DNA of 64,000 bases from Paraburkholderia ginsengiterrae (GCF_001645125.1 NZ_LXKA01000209.1:44712-108711); one strand, 5' to 3'. Numbered from the stretch's first letter, positions 26,998-35,828 are shown. A program made the numbers and translations. Notes: generated by a model from the sequence alone, not told the origin.

Positions 26998-27138
26998 ATG
27001 ACCACCTATTTGCCTCCCGATCAGCTCAGTCAATGGGGGTGGCGTGTCCCTTTCCTGTTTTGCGTGCTCCTCGGTCCAGCAGGATTCTGCGCCCGCATGA
27101 GTGTCTCAGTCGCGACTGGGCGCCGAAGCTCGATCTAA
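26998..27138 (+). pseudogene. Remnant of an MHS-type MFS transporter
   Basis: The frame from the ATG at 26998 reads TTYLPPDQLSQWGWRVPFLF, then CVLLGPAGFCARM. The W-GWRVPFL---GP-GF---R block is the conserved helix 5-6 region of metabolite:H+ symporters of the ShiA/ProP/citrate group. Only about 35 codons remain, with no transporter sequence on either side, so it is a fragment left by deletion, lying between the terminator and the GntR promoter. Confidence 0.55.
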
Positions 27139-27537
27139 AGTTTTTTTGCGGCAAGTATGCAAAGACAGCAGGGGGAGGTCTCTTCACATGGCGCCAGAAA
27201 CTGACCAAATTTGTGGGTGATTGAGGTGGTAGGGACCCGAAGTCCGTCTGCTCCATAAGGAGCGACCCTTGCCAAGGTCAAGGCTTGGTTTTGAGGCGCG
27301 CTCTCTTCGTTAGGTTGTCTCCTTGGCGTTTTCCTTGGGATGACGAGGCTCTAGCACATCAAAAGTAAGTCCTTGTTGACCAAAGCGCTTCTACCGAAGC
27401 AATCTTGAATATCGGGTCGACGTTAATATTTTGTGCTCGGGCCACAGCGCGCTCTGTAACTTCTTTCACCCGTCGGCAGGCCAAAAGCTGAAGAGGTCGC
27501 TCATGCCGAGGGGGAGGCAAAGCTTGCAATCGCCCAT
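27139..27537. other. Intergenic stretch before the first GntR gene
   Basis: About 400 bp with no recognisable gene in any frame. It is probably leftover DNA from the loss of the transporter whose fragment lies to the left. The operators E and F follow. Confidence 0.4.
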
Positions 27538-27549
27538 GTGTGATCACAA
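27538..27549. promoter_or_regulatory. TTGTGATCACAA-type operator, site E
   Basis: GTGTGATCACAA matches the consensus at 11 of 12 positions and includes the exact 10-mer TGTGATCACA. It lies about 90 bp upstream of the first GntR gene and suggests autoregulation. Confidence 0.65.
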
Positions 27550-27606
27550 AATAAGGTAATATGGTCTGTATGAATCAGTCTTGTGGCCCTTTGCGGGTAT
27601 CGGATC

Positions 27607-27621
27607 GTGATTCGAGATCAC
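27607..27621. promoter_or_regulatory. Inverted repeat GTGAT-N5-ATCAC, site F
   Basis: GTGATTCGAGATCAC ends 13 bp before the ATG of the GntR gene and matches site C at 14 of 15 bases. Bound here, a regulator would block translation-proximal transcription, as expected for autorepression. Confidence 0.5.
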
Positions 27622-27634
27622 TACCGGAGTCAAT

Positions 27635-28411
27635 ATGGACAGTCTGATTGTCGACAAGGAAAAGCTTGTTCCGTCGAGTGAAGACGACCTGCCTGCAGTA
27701 TCGAAACTGAGTAACGTCGCGCTACGAGAGCGCGTTTATGAGGAGCTGGCCAACGCGCTGCGCGCGGGACGCTTTGCGCCGGCAACAATGGTAACGATCC
27801 GTGGTCTGGCCGAAATGCTGGGTACCAGCACCATGCCGGTTCGTGAGGCAGTGAGCCGGCTGGTGACGGAGCGAGCACTGGAAATGTTGCCGAACCGCAC
27901 TCTCCGTGTGCCGACTATTTCGCCTGAAATGCTCGATGAACTGATCGACACGCGGGCGACCGTTGAGGGCCGCGCGGCCGCGCTTGCTGCTCAACGGATG
28001 ACGCCGGGAGAGTTTTCGCGAATCAAGGCGGCCAACGAAGCGTATGGTCACGCGCTTGATGCCGGCGACATCGCTGCGGCGGTGGCAGCAAACGAGCAGC
28101 TTCATTTCGCCATATATCGCGCCGCGGGATCAGGTCTGCTTTTGTCGATTATCGAAACGCTCTGGTTGCAGAGTGGCCCTTATCTGGCGTCGGTCATGAA
28201 GAAGATGCATGTCGCGGCCGACTCATTGCACGACCGTGGTGTCATGCACCACTTCAACATACTTGCGGCGCTTGCGAAGCGGGATCCAGAAGCGGCAAGC
28301 TCGGCCGTAAGGGCAGATATTCTGGATGCTGCAGAGTGGTATAAGCACCAACTTTTTGTTGAGGGTGCAACGGCGGAGGTCGAGCGAACCAAGCCGCGCA
28401 AACGTAAGTAA
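27635..28411 (+). CDS. GntR-family regulator with FCD domain (first of a pair)
   Basis: 258 residues. After a 28-residue variable start comes a GntR winged helix (NVALRERVYEELANALRAGR, then IRGLAEMLGTSTMPVREAVS) and an all-helical FCD effector domain with metal-ligand-type residues (ELIDTRATVEGRAAALAA, NEQLHFAIYRAAGS, HDRGVMHHFNILAALAKRD). FCD regulators are usually repressors relieved by an organic acid. The HTH is almost identical to that of the gene at 39978, so both should see the same DNA. Sites E and F precede it, sites G and H lie in the next promoter gap. Confidence 0.92.
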   Translation: MDSLIVDKEKLVPSSEDDLPAVSKLSNVALRERVYEELANALRAGRFAPATMVTIRGLAEMLGTSTMPVREAVSRLVTERALEMLPNRTLRVPTISPEMLDELIDTRATVEGRAAALAAQRMTPGEFSRIKAANEAYGHALDAGDIAAAVAANEQLHFAIYRAAGSGLLLSIIETLWLQSGPYLASVMKKMHVAADSLHDRGVMHHFNILAALAKRDPEAASSAVRADILDAAEWYKHQLFVEGATAEVERTKPRKRK

Positions 28412-28451
28412 GTCTCCTGTCTTCATCGTCGGAGTTTGCTGCTGCGAACTG

Positions 28452-28483
28452 AAAGGCCGGCGCGATTTCGCGTCGGCCTTTTT
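28452..28483 (+). terminator. Terminator between convergent gntR and hexapeptide-protein genes
   Basis: AAAGGCCG and CGCGA (28452-28465) pair with TCGCG and CGGCCTTT (28468-28481), with one unpaired base on each side, then further T. Strong on the plus strand for gntR; the minus strand has only a weak T-run. Confidence 0.8.
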
Positions 28484-28491
28484 CGCTGGTG

Positions 28492-29025
28492 TCAGCCGAA
28501 CATTATGGCGGGCAAATCAAGTACAGACAGATATTCCTCTGAACTGCGCACATATTCTTCCGCAGCCCACTCCAGCTCTTTTACTTCTGCATCGGTCAGC
28601 GTCCTGACGAACTTGCCGGGAGAGCCCATCACGAGAGCCCGCTCCGGGATGATCTTTCCCGGCGGGATGAGCGAGTTTGCGCCGATCAGGGCGTTCTTCC
28701 CGATAACTGCCCCATCGAGTACCGTTGCGCCAATACCGATGAGGGCGCCGTCCTCAACCGTGCATCCGTGCAACTTTGCCGCATGGCCGATTGTTACCCC
28801 GCGGCCGATGTTGACCGGAAAGCCAGGGTCAGAGTGGATGACCGTCCCATCCTGGACGTTGCTTGCCGCACCGATGCTGATCGCTGCGACATCGCCCCGA
28901 AGGACGGCACCAAACCACACTGACACCTGCTCGGCAAGTTGCACCGAACCGATTAGCGTTGCGTTTGGTGCGACAAAGCATCCGGGACCGATGGAGGGCT
29001 TTGCGCCCTTGAAGGTGAGCATCAT
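28492..29025 (-). CDS. Gamma-carbonic-anhydrase-family hexapeptide-repeat protein (PaaY/CaiE-like)
   Basis: 177 residues, a left-handed beta helix of hexapeptide repeats: GCFVAPNATLIGSVQLAEQV, VQDGTVIHSD, NIGRGVTIGHAAKLHGCTVE and DGALIGIGATVLDGAVIGKN. The His residues in VIHSD, IGHAAKLHG correspond to the zinc ligands of the family, and a C-terminal helix follows. Members are carbonic anhydrases, or thioesterase-like PaaY. It starts at 29025 in a 4-bp overlap with the hyuB stop, so is translated with it. In a possible ATP-dependent carboxylase operon a bicarbonate-handling protein would make sense. Confidence 0.85.
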   Translation of the reverse strand: MMLTFKGAKPSIGPGCFVAPNATLIGSVQLAEQVSVWFGAVLRGDVAAISIGAASNVQDGTVIHSDPGFPVNIGRGVTIGHAAKLHGCTVEDGALIGIGATVLDGAVIGKNALIGANSLIPPGKIIPERALVMGSPGKFVRTLTDAEVKELEWAAEEYVRSSEEYLSVLDLPAIMFG

Positions 29026-30830
29026 CTTTCTACTCCGGCAGCGGAGAATGCCTCGAATGCAGCATTTCGCAACGCTTCAGTCGACGTGACATCCACGGCG
29101 CCGGCCGAGGTAAGGGCCACGGCGAATATAGTGCGAGCGCGCTCACGCGAGAGATAACCCTCTTCCACATCGCGACGAACCAGTTCTGGGTCGCGCGTTT
29201 CAGGGCGCCCGTATCCGCCACCCCCGCAGGAGTACGACAGAACAGTTTCACCGTCGGCTAGACGGAGCATTGCACCACCGGGAAGCTCAACGAGTTCACC
29301 TGAGGTCAGGCGTTTGAACTGTTTGGAACTCGCGCCTGCCAGGCCGCCGCGAACGCCTTTCGGTCCGTTTATCGTGCCATCGCTCACGTAACCCACTTCC
29401 ATCTCACAGCCGACAGGCCCGAATTCGACGTACATGCTCCGCGCACCGTTGTGACGTCCCGCGCCTTCGCTATCCTGGACGAAGCTTCGAGTGCGAACGA
29501 GAAGCGGATGGCGCATTTCGTCGAGTTCCACACTGTCCTGGAAGCACAAACCGGCATTCCCGACGTGGCCAATGGTCTGCCACGAATCGGCGTGCGGACC
29601 GGCCGCACCACCGGTGAAACCGAGAAACAGTTGGTTGATGAATCGGTGGCCGGTTGTCGGGTCGACACCCGAAATAACGCCAATCGCGGGTGGAATCACG
29701 GCGCCGCATTCTGCGAGACCCGCGCCTTCATCCATTTCAGCCATTGCTGTTTGCACCGAGTTCGCGACGCGGTCAGCCATGTTGGTTGTCGCGACGGAGC
29801 AGGAAGTCGGATGAAGTGGAATACCCACTACGCAATTCTCGCGCAGCAAAATGTCGATGCGACGGAACGAGCCAGCATTCTTGGGAACGGTGTGTTCGAC
29901 ACTGTTGAAGACACCGACCATCGCCGCTGTCCGTGCGGTTGCTTCGCTAAGATTCAGGCCGCAGGGCAGGCAGTCCGGGTTGTCACGCAGGTCCACCTGA
30001 ATGCGGCCATTTTCTGGATCTACGGTAACGGCCGCCTGGATTGTGACACCTTCTTCGGGCATGCCGGGGAAGAGCGGGTCGTGCGTGCTTGAACGGGTTG
30101 CCTGACCGGGAGCAAGTTTCCTGATCGCACCGATCATTCGCTGCTCAGAATAGTCGAGATAGTCGCGGGCATAATCGTCGAGCGCGTCCCAGCCGATTTC
30201 CTTCGCCAGATTCGCCAACTCACGCTCACCGATGCGGGCGGCACCCATCATCGCAAGATAGTCGCCCCACCATTGTTCGGGTACACGAATGCGCATCTTG
30301 CACATACGAACGATGTCGTCGATGTTCTTGTAATCCTGTTGTACCTTTACGGCCGGAAAAATAAGCGCACCTTCGTGGTACACGTCACGTGCAGAACCCA
30401 TGTACGTGGTGGGCTCCGAATTGCCGCAGTCAGCCTGGTGAGCTTTGGCCACGACCGTGAACCGGTGGACCCCGTTGTCGTCCATCACTGGGACGAGAAT
30501 CGTGTGGTCGGCCGGGTGTGAGCAGCCGTGGTACGGCGAGTTATGCAGGTATGCGTCGCCGCGGCGCAACTCCGGATGGAACGCCTTCATTGATGCTGCC
30601 ATCAGGTCAGGGCCGCAGAGCACGTGGATAGGCAAACTTTCCGCGGCTGCCAGCAACTGGTTGTCGGCGGTTACGATACAACACGAAAAGTCGCGCGCGA
30701 TGTTCAAAACACCTGAGCGGCCGCTGCGCAGCAGCGTGTTGGCCATCTTGCGTGCGACGCCTTCGAGCCGGTTGGTCAGCAAAGCGAGCGTGACACCGTC
30801 GGTAGTCGGGCGGCTGTTCAATTGGTTCAT
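29022..30830 (-). CDS. hyuB: Hydantoinase B / acetone carboxylase alpha-type protein (HyuB)
   Basis: 602 residues. The hydantoinase B family landmarks are the start VTLALLTNRLEGVARKMANT, LRSGRSGVLNIARDFSCCIV, YLHNSPYHGCSHPADHTILV, FTVVAKAHQADCG and the Gly-rich end SYSCGGGGYGRPETRDPELV. With HyuA it forms an ATP-dependent hydrolase (N-methylhydantoin, 5-oxoproline) or carboxylase (acetone, acetophenone). GAGGAG lies upstream of the ATG and the gap to hyuA is 15 bp. It is shorter than acetone carboxylase alpha (about 770), closer to hydantoinase and acetophenone-carboxylase subunits. Confidence 0.9.
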   Translation of the reverse strand: MNQLNSRPTTDGVTLALLTNRLEGVARKMANTLLRSGRSGVLNIARDFSCCIVTADNQLLAAAESLPIHVLCGPDLMAASMKAFHPELRRGDAYLHNSPYHGCSHPADHTILVPVMDDNGVHRFTVVAKAHQADCGNSEPTTYMGSARDVYHEGALIFPAVKVQQDYKNIDDIVRMCKMRIRVPEQWWGDYLAMMGAARIGERELANLAKEIGWDALDDYARDYLDYSEQRMIGAIRKLAPGQATRSSTHDPLFPGMPEEGVTIQAAVTVDPENGRIQVDLRDNPDCLPCGLNLSEATARTAAMVGVFNSVEHTVPKNAGSFRRIDILLRENCVVGIPLHPTSCSVATTNMADRVANSVQTAMAEMDEGAGLAECGAVIPPAIGVISGVDPTTGHRFINQLFLGFTGGAAGPHADSWQTIGHVGNAGLCFQDSVELDEMRHPLLVRTRSFVQDSEGAGRHNGARSMYVEFGPVGCEMEVGYVSDGTINGPKGVRGGLAGASSKQFKRLTSGELVELPGGAMLRLADGETVLSYSCGGGGYGRPETRDPELVRRDVEEGYLSRERARTIFAVALTSAGAVDVTSTEALRNAAFEAFSAAGVER

Positions 30831-30845
30831 GTGTGTTCTCCTCGA

Positions 30846-32918
30846 TTAATCGCGACCGGGGATGATCGACAGGCTACCGCTCGGACGGCGCTCCGCAATC
30901 GAGCCGGGGTTGATGACCACCGTCGTGAACGACGATTCCACGATGGCGGGCCCAGAAACCGGCTCTCCAGGTTGCATAGCCTCGAAACGGACTACGGCGC
31001 TATCGAGGAAGCCCTTGCCAGCAAAGTAGGCCTTGCGCAATGGGTTGGCGATGGCTTTTGCACTCGACCGGGCAAGGGCGGCGCCCTCCTGCTTGCGGAT
31101 CCGGCAGGAGACGACAGCACTCCAGCCGACAATTTCAATTTGCGAGCCGCTGTCGCGGATCGCGAAAACTTCTTCGTGGGCTTTGTGGAAGCCTTCGATG
31201 AGCGCTTCGACGTCTTCCCTGGTTTCGATCGCAAGGCCGGTGAGCGGTACTTCCAGTTCCCACACCTGTTCTGGATAGCGGGCCTGCGCGAGCAAGGTGA
31301 TCGTCTGTTCGAACGAGCCTTTGCCGGGGCCACCGATGAATTCCTGGCACTTTGCGTGAAGGCCCGTGAGCACCTCGCGAACGCCAGCGAAGTCAAATGC
31401 GGCGGTGCGCGCGAAATGCGTAGCGTAGAACTGGGATGTCAATTCCGACATCATTGCACCTGCCGCGCTCATCGTTGCGCCGACTTGCGGGATGACGAGG
31501 CGAGGAGAGTCCAGGCGCCGGGCGATCAGTACCGAGTTCAATCCTGCAGCGCCACCACCGCCAATCAGCACGGCCTCGCGCGGATCGATACCCTGGTTGA
31601 TAGTGATGTCGAAAATGGCTTGCACCATATTTTCAGTGGCAATCGTGATGATCGCGGCAGCAGCTTCTTCGATGGACATGCCGAGCGGCGTCGCGACGAA
31701 CTTCTCGATTGCGTCGCGTGACGCTTGCGCGTCGAGCTTCATGGTGCCGCCAAGGAAAAAGTCCGGATCGACATAGCCCAAGGCAAGTGATGCGTCAGTG
31801 ACGGTGGGTTGCGTACCGCCTCGCCCATAACACACCGGGCCGGGAACCGCACCGGCGCTTTTTGGCCCTACGTGAAGCATGCCGCCATCATCGACCCAGG
31901 CAATCGAGCCGCCACCCGCGCCGACGCGTTTCACGTCGACGGAAGGAAAACCAGTCATGACGCCGCGATAGGGTGCGCCAATCCAGGTCTCGCGCGACGA
32001 AGGAATACGGCCGCGTCGCACGAGGCTCACGTCGTATGTCGTGCCGCCGGTGTCCGCGATAATTGCCGTGTCGGTCTGTTCGTCGGCCTGTGCAAAGTAG
32101 CGGCCCGATACCGGGGCCATCGACGGACCGGAATTGATGAGGTGAATTGGCGCTTCTGCCACGTGCGCTGCGTCGATAACGCCGCCCTGCGACGTGACCA
32201 CGACAACGCGTCCTGGGAAGCCGGCTTCTTCAAGACGGTCCACCAGTGTGTGCATATAGGCCCGCATCATCGGCTTCAGGGAGGCGTCGATACAGGCCGA
32301 TGAGGCGCGACGGAATTCGCGAGGAATCGGGTTGAGTTGATGTGAGAGCGTGTAGGGCACGCCAGGCAGGTGCTTTTCAAGCAACTCACCAACCTTCAGT
32401 TCGTGGGCCGGGTTGACGACTGACCACAACAGGCAGACCGCAACGGCTTCGACGCCTGCATCGCGCATTTCGGCGCTAATCTTCGCGAATGCCGCTTCAT
32501 CCAGCGATTGCAATTCGCTGCCGTTGGCCAGCATGCGCCCCGGCACTTCCCAGGTCAGCGCGCGCGGAACAAATGGTTCCGGGTAGGGGACCGTGAAATT
32601 GAAAGGCTCGAGTCTGCCGCCTTCACGCAATGTCAGGATGTCCCTGTGGCCTGCCGGCACGACTAGCGCGGTACGCGCCGTGTTGCCGGTGATGATGGCA
32701 TTAATGGCGTGAGTCGTGCCATAGATGAACATCTCACCGCGCTGCAGCATCGCAGCGCGATCAAGCTCGAGACCGTCGGCGGCGACCTGCAGTGCATCTA
32801 GCACGCCGCTGATTGGGTCTGCCGGTGTCGTCGGCGACTTGAACATGTGAAGACTACCGTCGTCATCCTCGACGATGAGGTCGGTGAATGTACCTCCGGT
32901 ATCGACTGCGAAACGCAT
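30846..32918 (-). CDS. hyuA: Hydantoinase A / oxoprolinase-type ATP-binding protein (HyuA)
   Basis: 690 residues from the ATG at 32918 (AGGAG upstream), where the family start MRFAVDTGGTFTDLIVEDDD appears; an open extension to 32951 is not needed. Phosphate-binding loops of the actin-like ATPase fold are DTGGTFTD and IADTGGTTYDVSLV, and other family blocks are GTTHAINAIITGNTARTALV, VGAGGGSIAWVD and INQGIDPREAVLIGGGGAAG. It is the ATP-hydrolysing partner of HyuB. Operators G and H lie in the promoter gap to the divergent SDR gene. Confidence 0.92.
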   Translation of the reverse strand: MRFAVDTGGTFTDLIVEDDDGSLHMFKSPTTPADPISGVLDALQVAADGLELDRAAMLQRGEMFIYGTTHAINAIITGNTARTALVVPAGHRDILTLREGGRLEPFNFTVPYPEPFVPRALTWEVPGRMLANGSELQSLDEAAFAKISAEMRDAGVEAVAVCLLWSVVNPAHELKVGELLEKHLPGVPYTLSHQLNPIPREFRRASSACIDASLKPMMRAYMHTLVDRLEEAGFPGRVVVVTSQGGVIDAAHVAEAPIHLINSGPSMAPVSGRYFAQADEQTDTAIIADTGGTTYDVSLVRRGRIPSSRETWIGAPYRGVMTGFPSVDVKRVGAGGGSIAWVDDGGMLHVGPKSAGAVPGPVCYGRGGTQPTVTDASLALGYVDPDFFLGGTMKLDAQASRDAIEKFVATPLGMSIEEAAAAIITIATENMVQAIFDITINQGIDPREAVLIGGGGAAGLNSVLIARRLDSPRLVIPQVGATMSAAGAMMSELTSQFYATHFARTAAFDFAGVREVLTGLHAKCQEFIGGPGKGSFEQTITLLAQARYPEQVWELEVPLTGLAIETREDVEALIEGFHKAHEEVFAIRDSGSQIEIVGWSAVVSCRIRKQEGAALARSSAKAIANPLRKAYFAGKGFLDSAVVRFEAMQPGEPVSGPAIVESSFTTVVINPGSIAERRPSGSLSIIPGRD

Positions 32919-33004
32919 AAGGCTCTCCTGATGGACAAATAGCGGATTCAACGATCGCTTGATTTGCCGATCGGATATCCTTGCGCAAAGTATATGTCTC
33001 GATC

Positions 33005-33018
33005 TTTGTGATCACAAA
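33005..33018. promoter_or_regulatory. TTGTGATCACAA-type operator, site G (14-bp perfect palindrome)
   Basis: TTTGTGATCACAAA, an exact palindrome with the core 10-mer. It lies 87 bp upstream of hyuA on its side of the divergent gap. Confidence 0.7.
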
Positions 33019-33070
33019 TAGAAAATAACGTATCTTGTTTTTATGAGGGTTTTCCCTATGAAAACAACGG

Positions 33071-33101
33071 TTGACGCTGTATTTCGATCGCGTGGTTTAA
33101 T
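33071..33101 (+). promoter_or_regulatory. Possible promoter for the SDR-BKACE operon
   Basis: TTGACG (33071-33076) is followed after 19 bases by TTTAAT (33096-33101), with a second option TTAATT one base on. Operator H starts 13 bp downstream, in a good position for repression. The spacing is longer than ideal. Confidence 0.4.
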
Positions 33102-33113
33102 TTTTATGTTGAT

Positions 33114-33125
33114 CTGTGATCACTA
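33114..33125. promoter_or_regulatory. TTGTGATCACAA-type operator, site H
   Basis: CTGTGATCACTA matches the consensus at 10 of 12 positions. It lies 87 bp before the SDR start, just downstream of the possible promoter. Confidence 0.6.
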
Positions 33126-33211
33126 AAAGCTTAGCCTTTAGCCATGTGGTCGCCGCGATGTAGAAATGCAGGGGCGTTCGAAGTGATGATGTGAACTTGA
33201 AGAGGTCTGTG

Positions 33212-33979
33212 ATGAGCGTTGACGGCAAGGTAGTTGTGGTAACGGGTGGTTCCGGTGGCATCGGCGAGGCGGTGGCGCATCGTCTATCACGAGACGGATA
33301 TCGTGTCGCAGTGGTTGCAAGCTCGAGCGTGGAAAAGGCGGAGAAAGTAGCCGCCGCGATTCGCGCCGAAGGCGGCGATGCCACCGGCTTTGCCTGCGAT
33401 GTCCGAGATGCCGAGGCTGTCGCCAGCCTGATCGAAAAAGTCGTTCAGGCATTTGGCAGGATCGACACGCTTGTGAATGCTGCCGGCGTGTTCAAACCGA
33501 CGCCCGCCGGCAGCGCCGCCTTGCCGGACGTCAATCAGATGATTGACATCAATTTGCGCGGCACGTGGAACACGATCAACGCTGTCGTCCCGCGTCTGAA
33601 GGCAAATGGTGGCGGCAAGATCGTCAATGTCGCGTCTGTCGCGGGTCTGACAGGCTTCGGCACATACGCAATTTACTGTGCAACCAAAGCCGGGATCGTG
33701 ATGCTAACGCGCGCTCTCGCGTGCGAACTTGGGCGCGAAAATATCAACGTCAATTGCGTTGCACCTGGTAACACCGCGACAGGCATGAACGATGACATCC
33801 GCAATGATCCCGAGATGCAAGGCCTGCGCGACTTCATGGCAGCACGCACGCCAAGCACGCGGACATTCTCTGAGCCGCAGGACATTGCGGGTGCTATTTC
33901 CTTCCTCGCTTCCGACTCTGCGCGCGCAATGCACGGAAGCTGTCTGCTGATGGATGAAGGCATCTCCGCCGGTTTGTGA
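33212..33979 (+). CDS. SDR-family NAD(P)-dependent oxidoreductase
   Basis: 255 residues from the ATG at 33212 (AGAGG upstream; an in-frame GTG at 33191 adds seven unlike residues). TGGSGGIG cofactor loop, DVRD, NAAGVFKP, Ser in NVASVAGLTGFGTY and Tyr-x3-Lys in YAIYCATKAG. It resembles FabG-type 3-oxoacyl or secondary alcohol dehydrogenases. First gene of a unit with a second SDR, a BKACE enzyme and an acyl-CoA dehydrogenase, all on this strand and close-spaced. Probably oxidises a hydroxyl group formed in the pathway. Confidence 0.88.
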   Translation: MSVDGKVVVVTGGSGGIGEAVAHRLSRDGYRVAVVASSSVEKAEKVAAAIRAEGGDATGFACDVRDAEAVASLIEKVVQAFGRIDTLVNAAGVFKPTPAGSAALPDVNQMIDINLRGTWNTINAVVPRLKANGGGKIVNVASVAGLTGFGTYAIYCATKAGIVMLTRALACELGRENINVNCVAPGNTATGMNDDIRNDPEMQGLRDFMAARTPSTRTFSEPQDIAGAISFLASDSARAMHGSCLLMDEGISAGL

Positions 33980-34091
33980 CCTTGACACACATGGCGTAGC
34001 GGTGCGAGTAGCGCTGCGGTATCGCTTGTGTATTGAATCATGGCGCCCGCTGGTGCGAGCTGGGCGCTTGTCTTTGATTGAGAGGATGTCC

Positions 34092-34853
34092 ATGCAGGAA
34101 ACAGTCATCGTCACTGGCGGCGCGGATAGCGTCGGCCGTGTAATTGCTGAGCAATTCATTGCACGCGGTGCTCGTGTCCACATTTGCGACGTACGGGCTG
34201 AAGCCGTGGAAGCAACGCTTGCGGCAAATCCGGGTATGACCGGAACAGTTGCCAACGTTGGCAATCCGGCTCAGGTAGCGCAGGTCCTCGAGGACGCTCA
34301 GCGCGCCTTCGGAGATGCCTCGGTTCTGGTCAACAACGTAGGCGTTGCTGGACCGCGCGCAGCTCTTGAGGACATCACCGACGACGCGTGGCGCGAGACG
34401 TTCGATATCAATCTCGGCGGCATGTTCCAGTTCATGAAGCATGTAGTTCCGGCTATGAAGCGCAATCGTCACGGCGCGATCATTAACTTCTCCACCGGAT
34501 CGACCCGTACACGTCTGCCTATGCGCACCGCTTACGTCGTGTCCAAGGCAGCGGTTGAATCGCTGACCCTGAACGCGGCACGTGAGCTCGGCCCGTTCAA
34601 CGTCCGCTGCAACGCGATTTTGCCAGGCATGATCGACAACGAGCGTATGCAGCGCATCGTCGCCAACATCGCCTCGGAAAGCGGACGTACCGCAGGCGAA
34701 GTCGAGTCGGACTATCTGAAATACATTTCGCTGCGGACCAAAGTCCAGCCAGACGATCTCGCTCAAATGGTGCTTTTCCTCGCCTCCAGCGCAGCTTCGA
34801 AGGTCACGGGCGAATTGATTGCCGTTAGCGGCAATGTTGAATGGGAAATCTAA
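34092..34853 (+). CDS. SDR-family oxidoreductase (second)
   Basis: 253 residues from the second of two nearby ATGs (34086, 34092), with GAGAGG at the right distance from the latter. TGGADSVG cofactor loop (a variation on TGxxxGxG), NNVGVAGP, Ser in NFSTGSTRTRLPM and Tyr-x3-Lys in YVVSKAAVE. Ends with the usual VTGELIAVSGNVEW. It is 113 bp after the first SDR and only one base separates its stop from the next ATG, so it is coupled to the BKACE gene. Confidence 0.86.
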   Translation: MQETVIVTGGADSVGRVIAEQFIARGARVHICDVRAEAVEATLAANPGMTGTVANVGNPAQVAQVLEDAQRAFGDASVLVNNVGVAGPRAALEDITDDAWRETFDINLGGMFQFMKHVVPAMKRNRHGAIINFSTGSTRTRLPMRTAYVVSKAAVESLTLNAARELGPFNVRCNAILPGMIDNERMQRIVANIASESGRTAGEVESDYLKYISLRTKVQPDDLAQMVLFLASSAASKVTGELIAVSGNVEWEI

Positions 34854-34854
34854 C

Positions 34855-35748
34855 ATGTCCAGAAAAGTCATTCTGACCTGTGCGGTCACCGGTAACGCAC
34901 CGTTTAATCCGAAACATCCGGCTATGCCGATCACGCCGGCTCAGATCGCCGACGCATGTGTGGAGGCCGCGAAAGCCGGCGCATCAGTAGCTCACATTCA
35001 CGTGCGTGACCCCGAAACTGGCGGTGGCAGCCGCGATCCCAAGCTCTTCAAAGAGGTGGTCGACCGCGTCCGTCAGTCGGGCACCGATATCGTTCTGAAC
35101 CTGACCTGCGGTCTTGGCGCGTTTTTCCTGCCCGACCCCGAAGATGAAGCGCGTGGACTTCCGGAAAGCGACGTTATTCCCGTTGCGGAGCGCGTTCGTC
35201 ACCTTGAAGAGTGTCTCCCGGAAATTGCCTCACTGGACATCACGACGGGGAATCAGGTCGAAGGAAAGCTGGAGTTTGTGTACCTGAACACGACGCGAAC
35301 CCTGCGTGCGATGGCCAAGCGGTTCCAGGAGTTGGGCGTTAAGCCGGAACTGGAAGTTTTCAGCGCTGGCGACATCCTGTTTGGCAAGTCGCTTATCACT
35401 GACGGGCTGATCGACGGCGTCCCGTTGTTCCAGATGGTACTCGGGGTCCTATGGGGTGCTCCTGCCACGACTGAGACCATGATTTATCAGCGCAATCTGA
35501 TCCCTGAGAACGCGCAATGGGCAGCGTTTGGCATTGCACGCGACGAAATGCCAATGGTTGCGCAGTCAGCGCTGCTTGGTGGGAATGTGCGCGTCGGCCT
35601 TGAAGACAATCTGTACCTCAGCCGCGGTGTGTTCGCGACCAATGGCCAACTGGTCGATCGCGCGAGCACCATCATTCACCACCTGGGCATGTCGGTTGCC
35701 ACGCCCGCCGAAGCGCGCGAAATCATGCAATTGAAGACCCCGCAATAA
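34855..35748 (+). CDS. Beta-keto acid cleavage enzyme (BKACE, DUF849)
   Basis: 297 residues. The ATG at 34855 opens SRKVILTCAVTGNAPFNPKH, and the family zinc site shows as AHIHVRDPETGGGS (two His of HxH) with a His/Glu pair further on. GNVRVGLEDNLYLSRGVFAT near the C-terminus is the typical BKACE block. These enzymes react a beta-keto acid with acetyl-CoA, giving acetoacetate and a CoA ester (3-keto-5-aminohexanoate or dehydrocarnitine cleavage are known cases). It implies that the pathway includes a free beta-keto acid, made by one of the SDRs before it. Confidence 0.9.
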   Translation: MSRKVILTCAVTGNAPFNPKHPAMPITPAQIADACVEAAKAGASVAHIHVRDPETGGGSRDPKLFKEVVDRVRQSGTDIVLNLTCGLGAFFLPDPEDEARGLPESDVIPVAERVRHLEECLPEIASLDITTGNQVEGKLEFVYLNTTRTLRAMAKRFQELGVKPELEVFSAGDILFGKSLITDGLIDGVPLFQMVLGVLWGAPATTETMIYQRNLIPENAQWAAFGIARDEMPMVAQSALLGGNVRVGLEDNLYLSRGVFATNGQLVDRASTIIHHLGMSVATPAEAREIMQLKTPQ

Positions 35749-35828
35749 AAGCGTGGTTTTTTTGCGGGCGTGTGTCGTGAGTGCATTGACATTCGCGCAC
35801 CGCCCGTTTTTGTTGTCTGGAGATGCAA

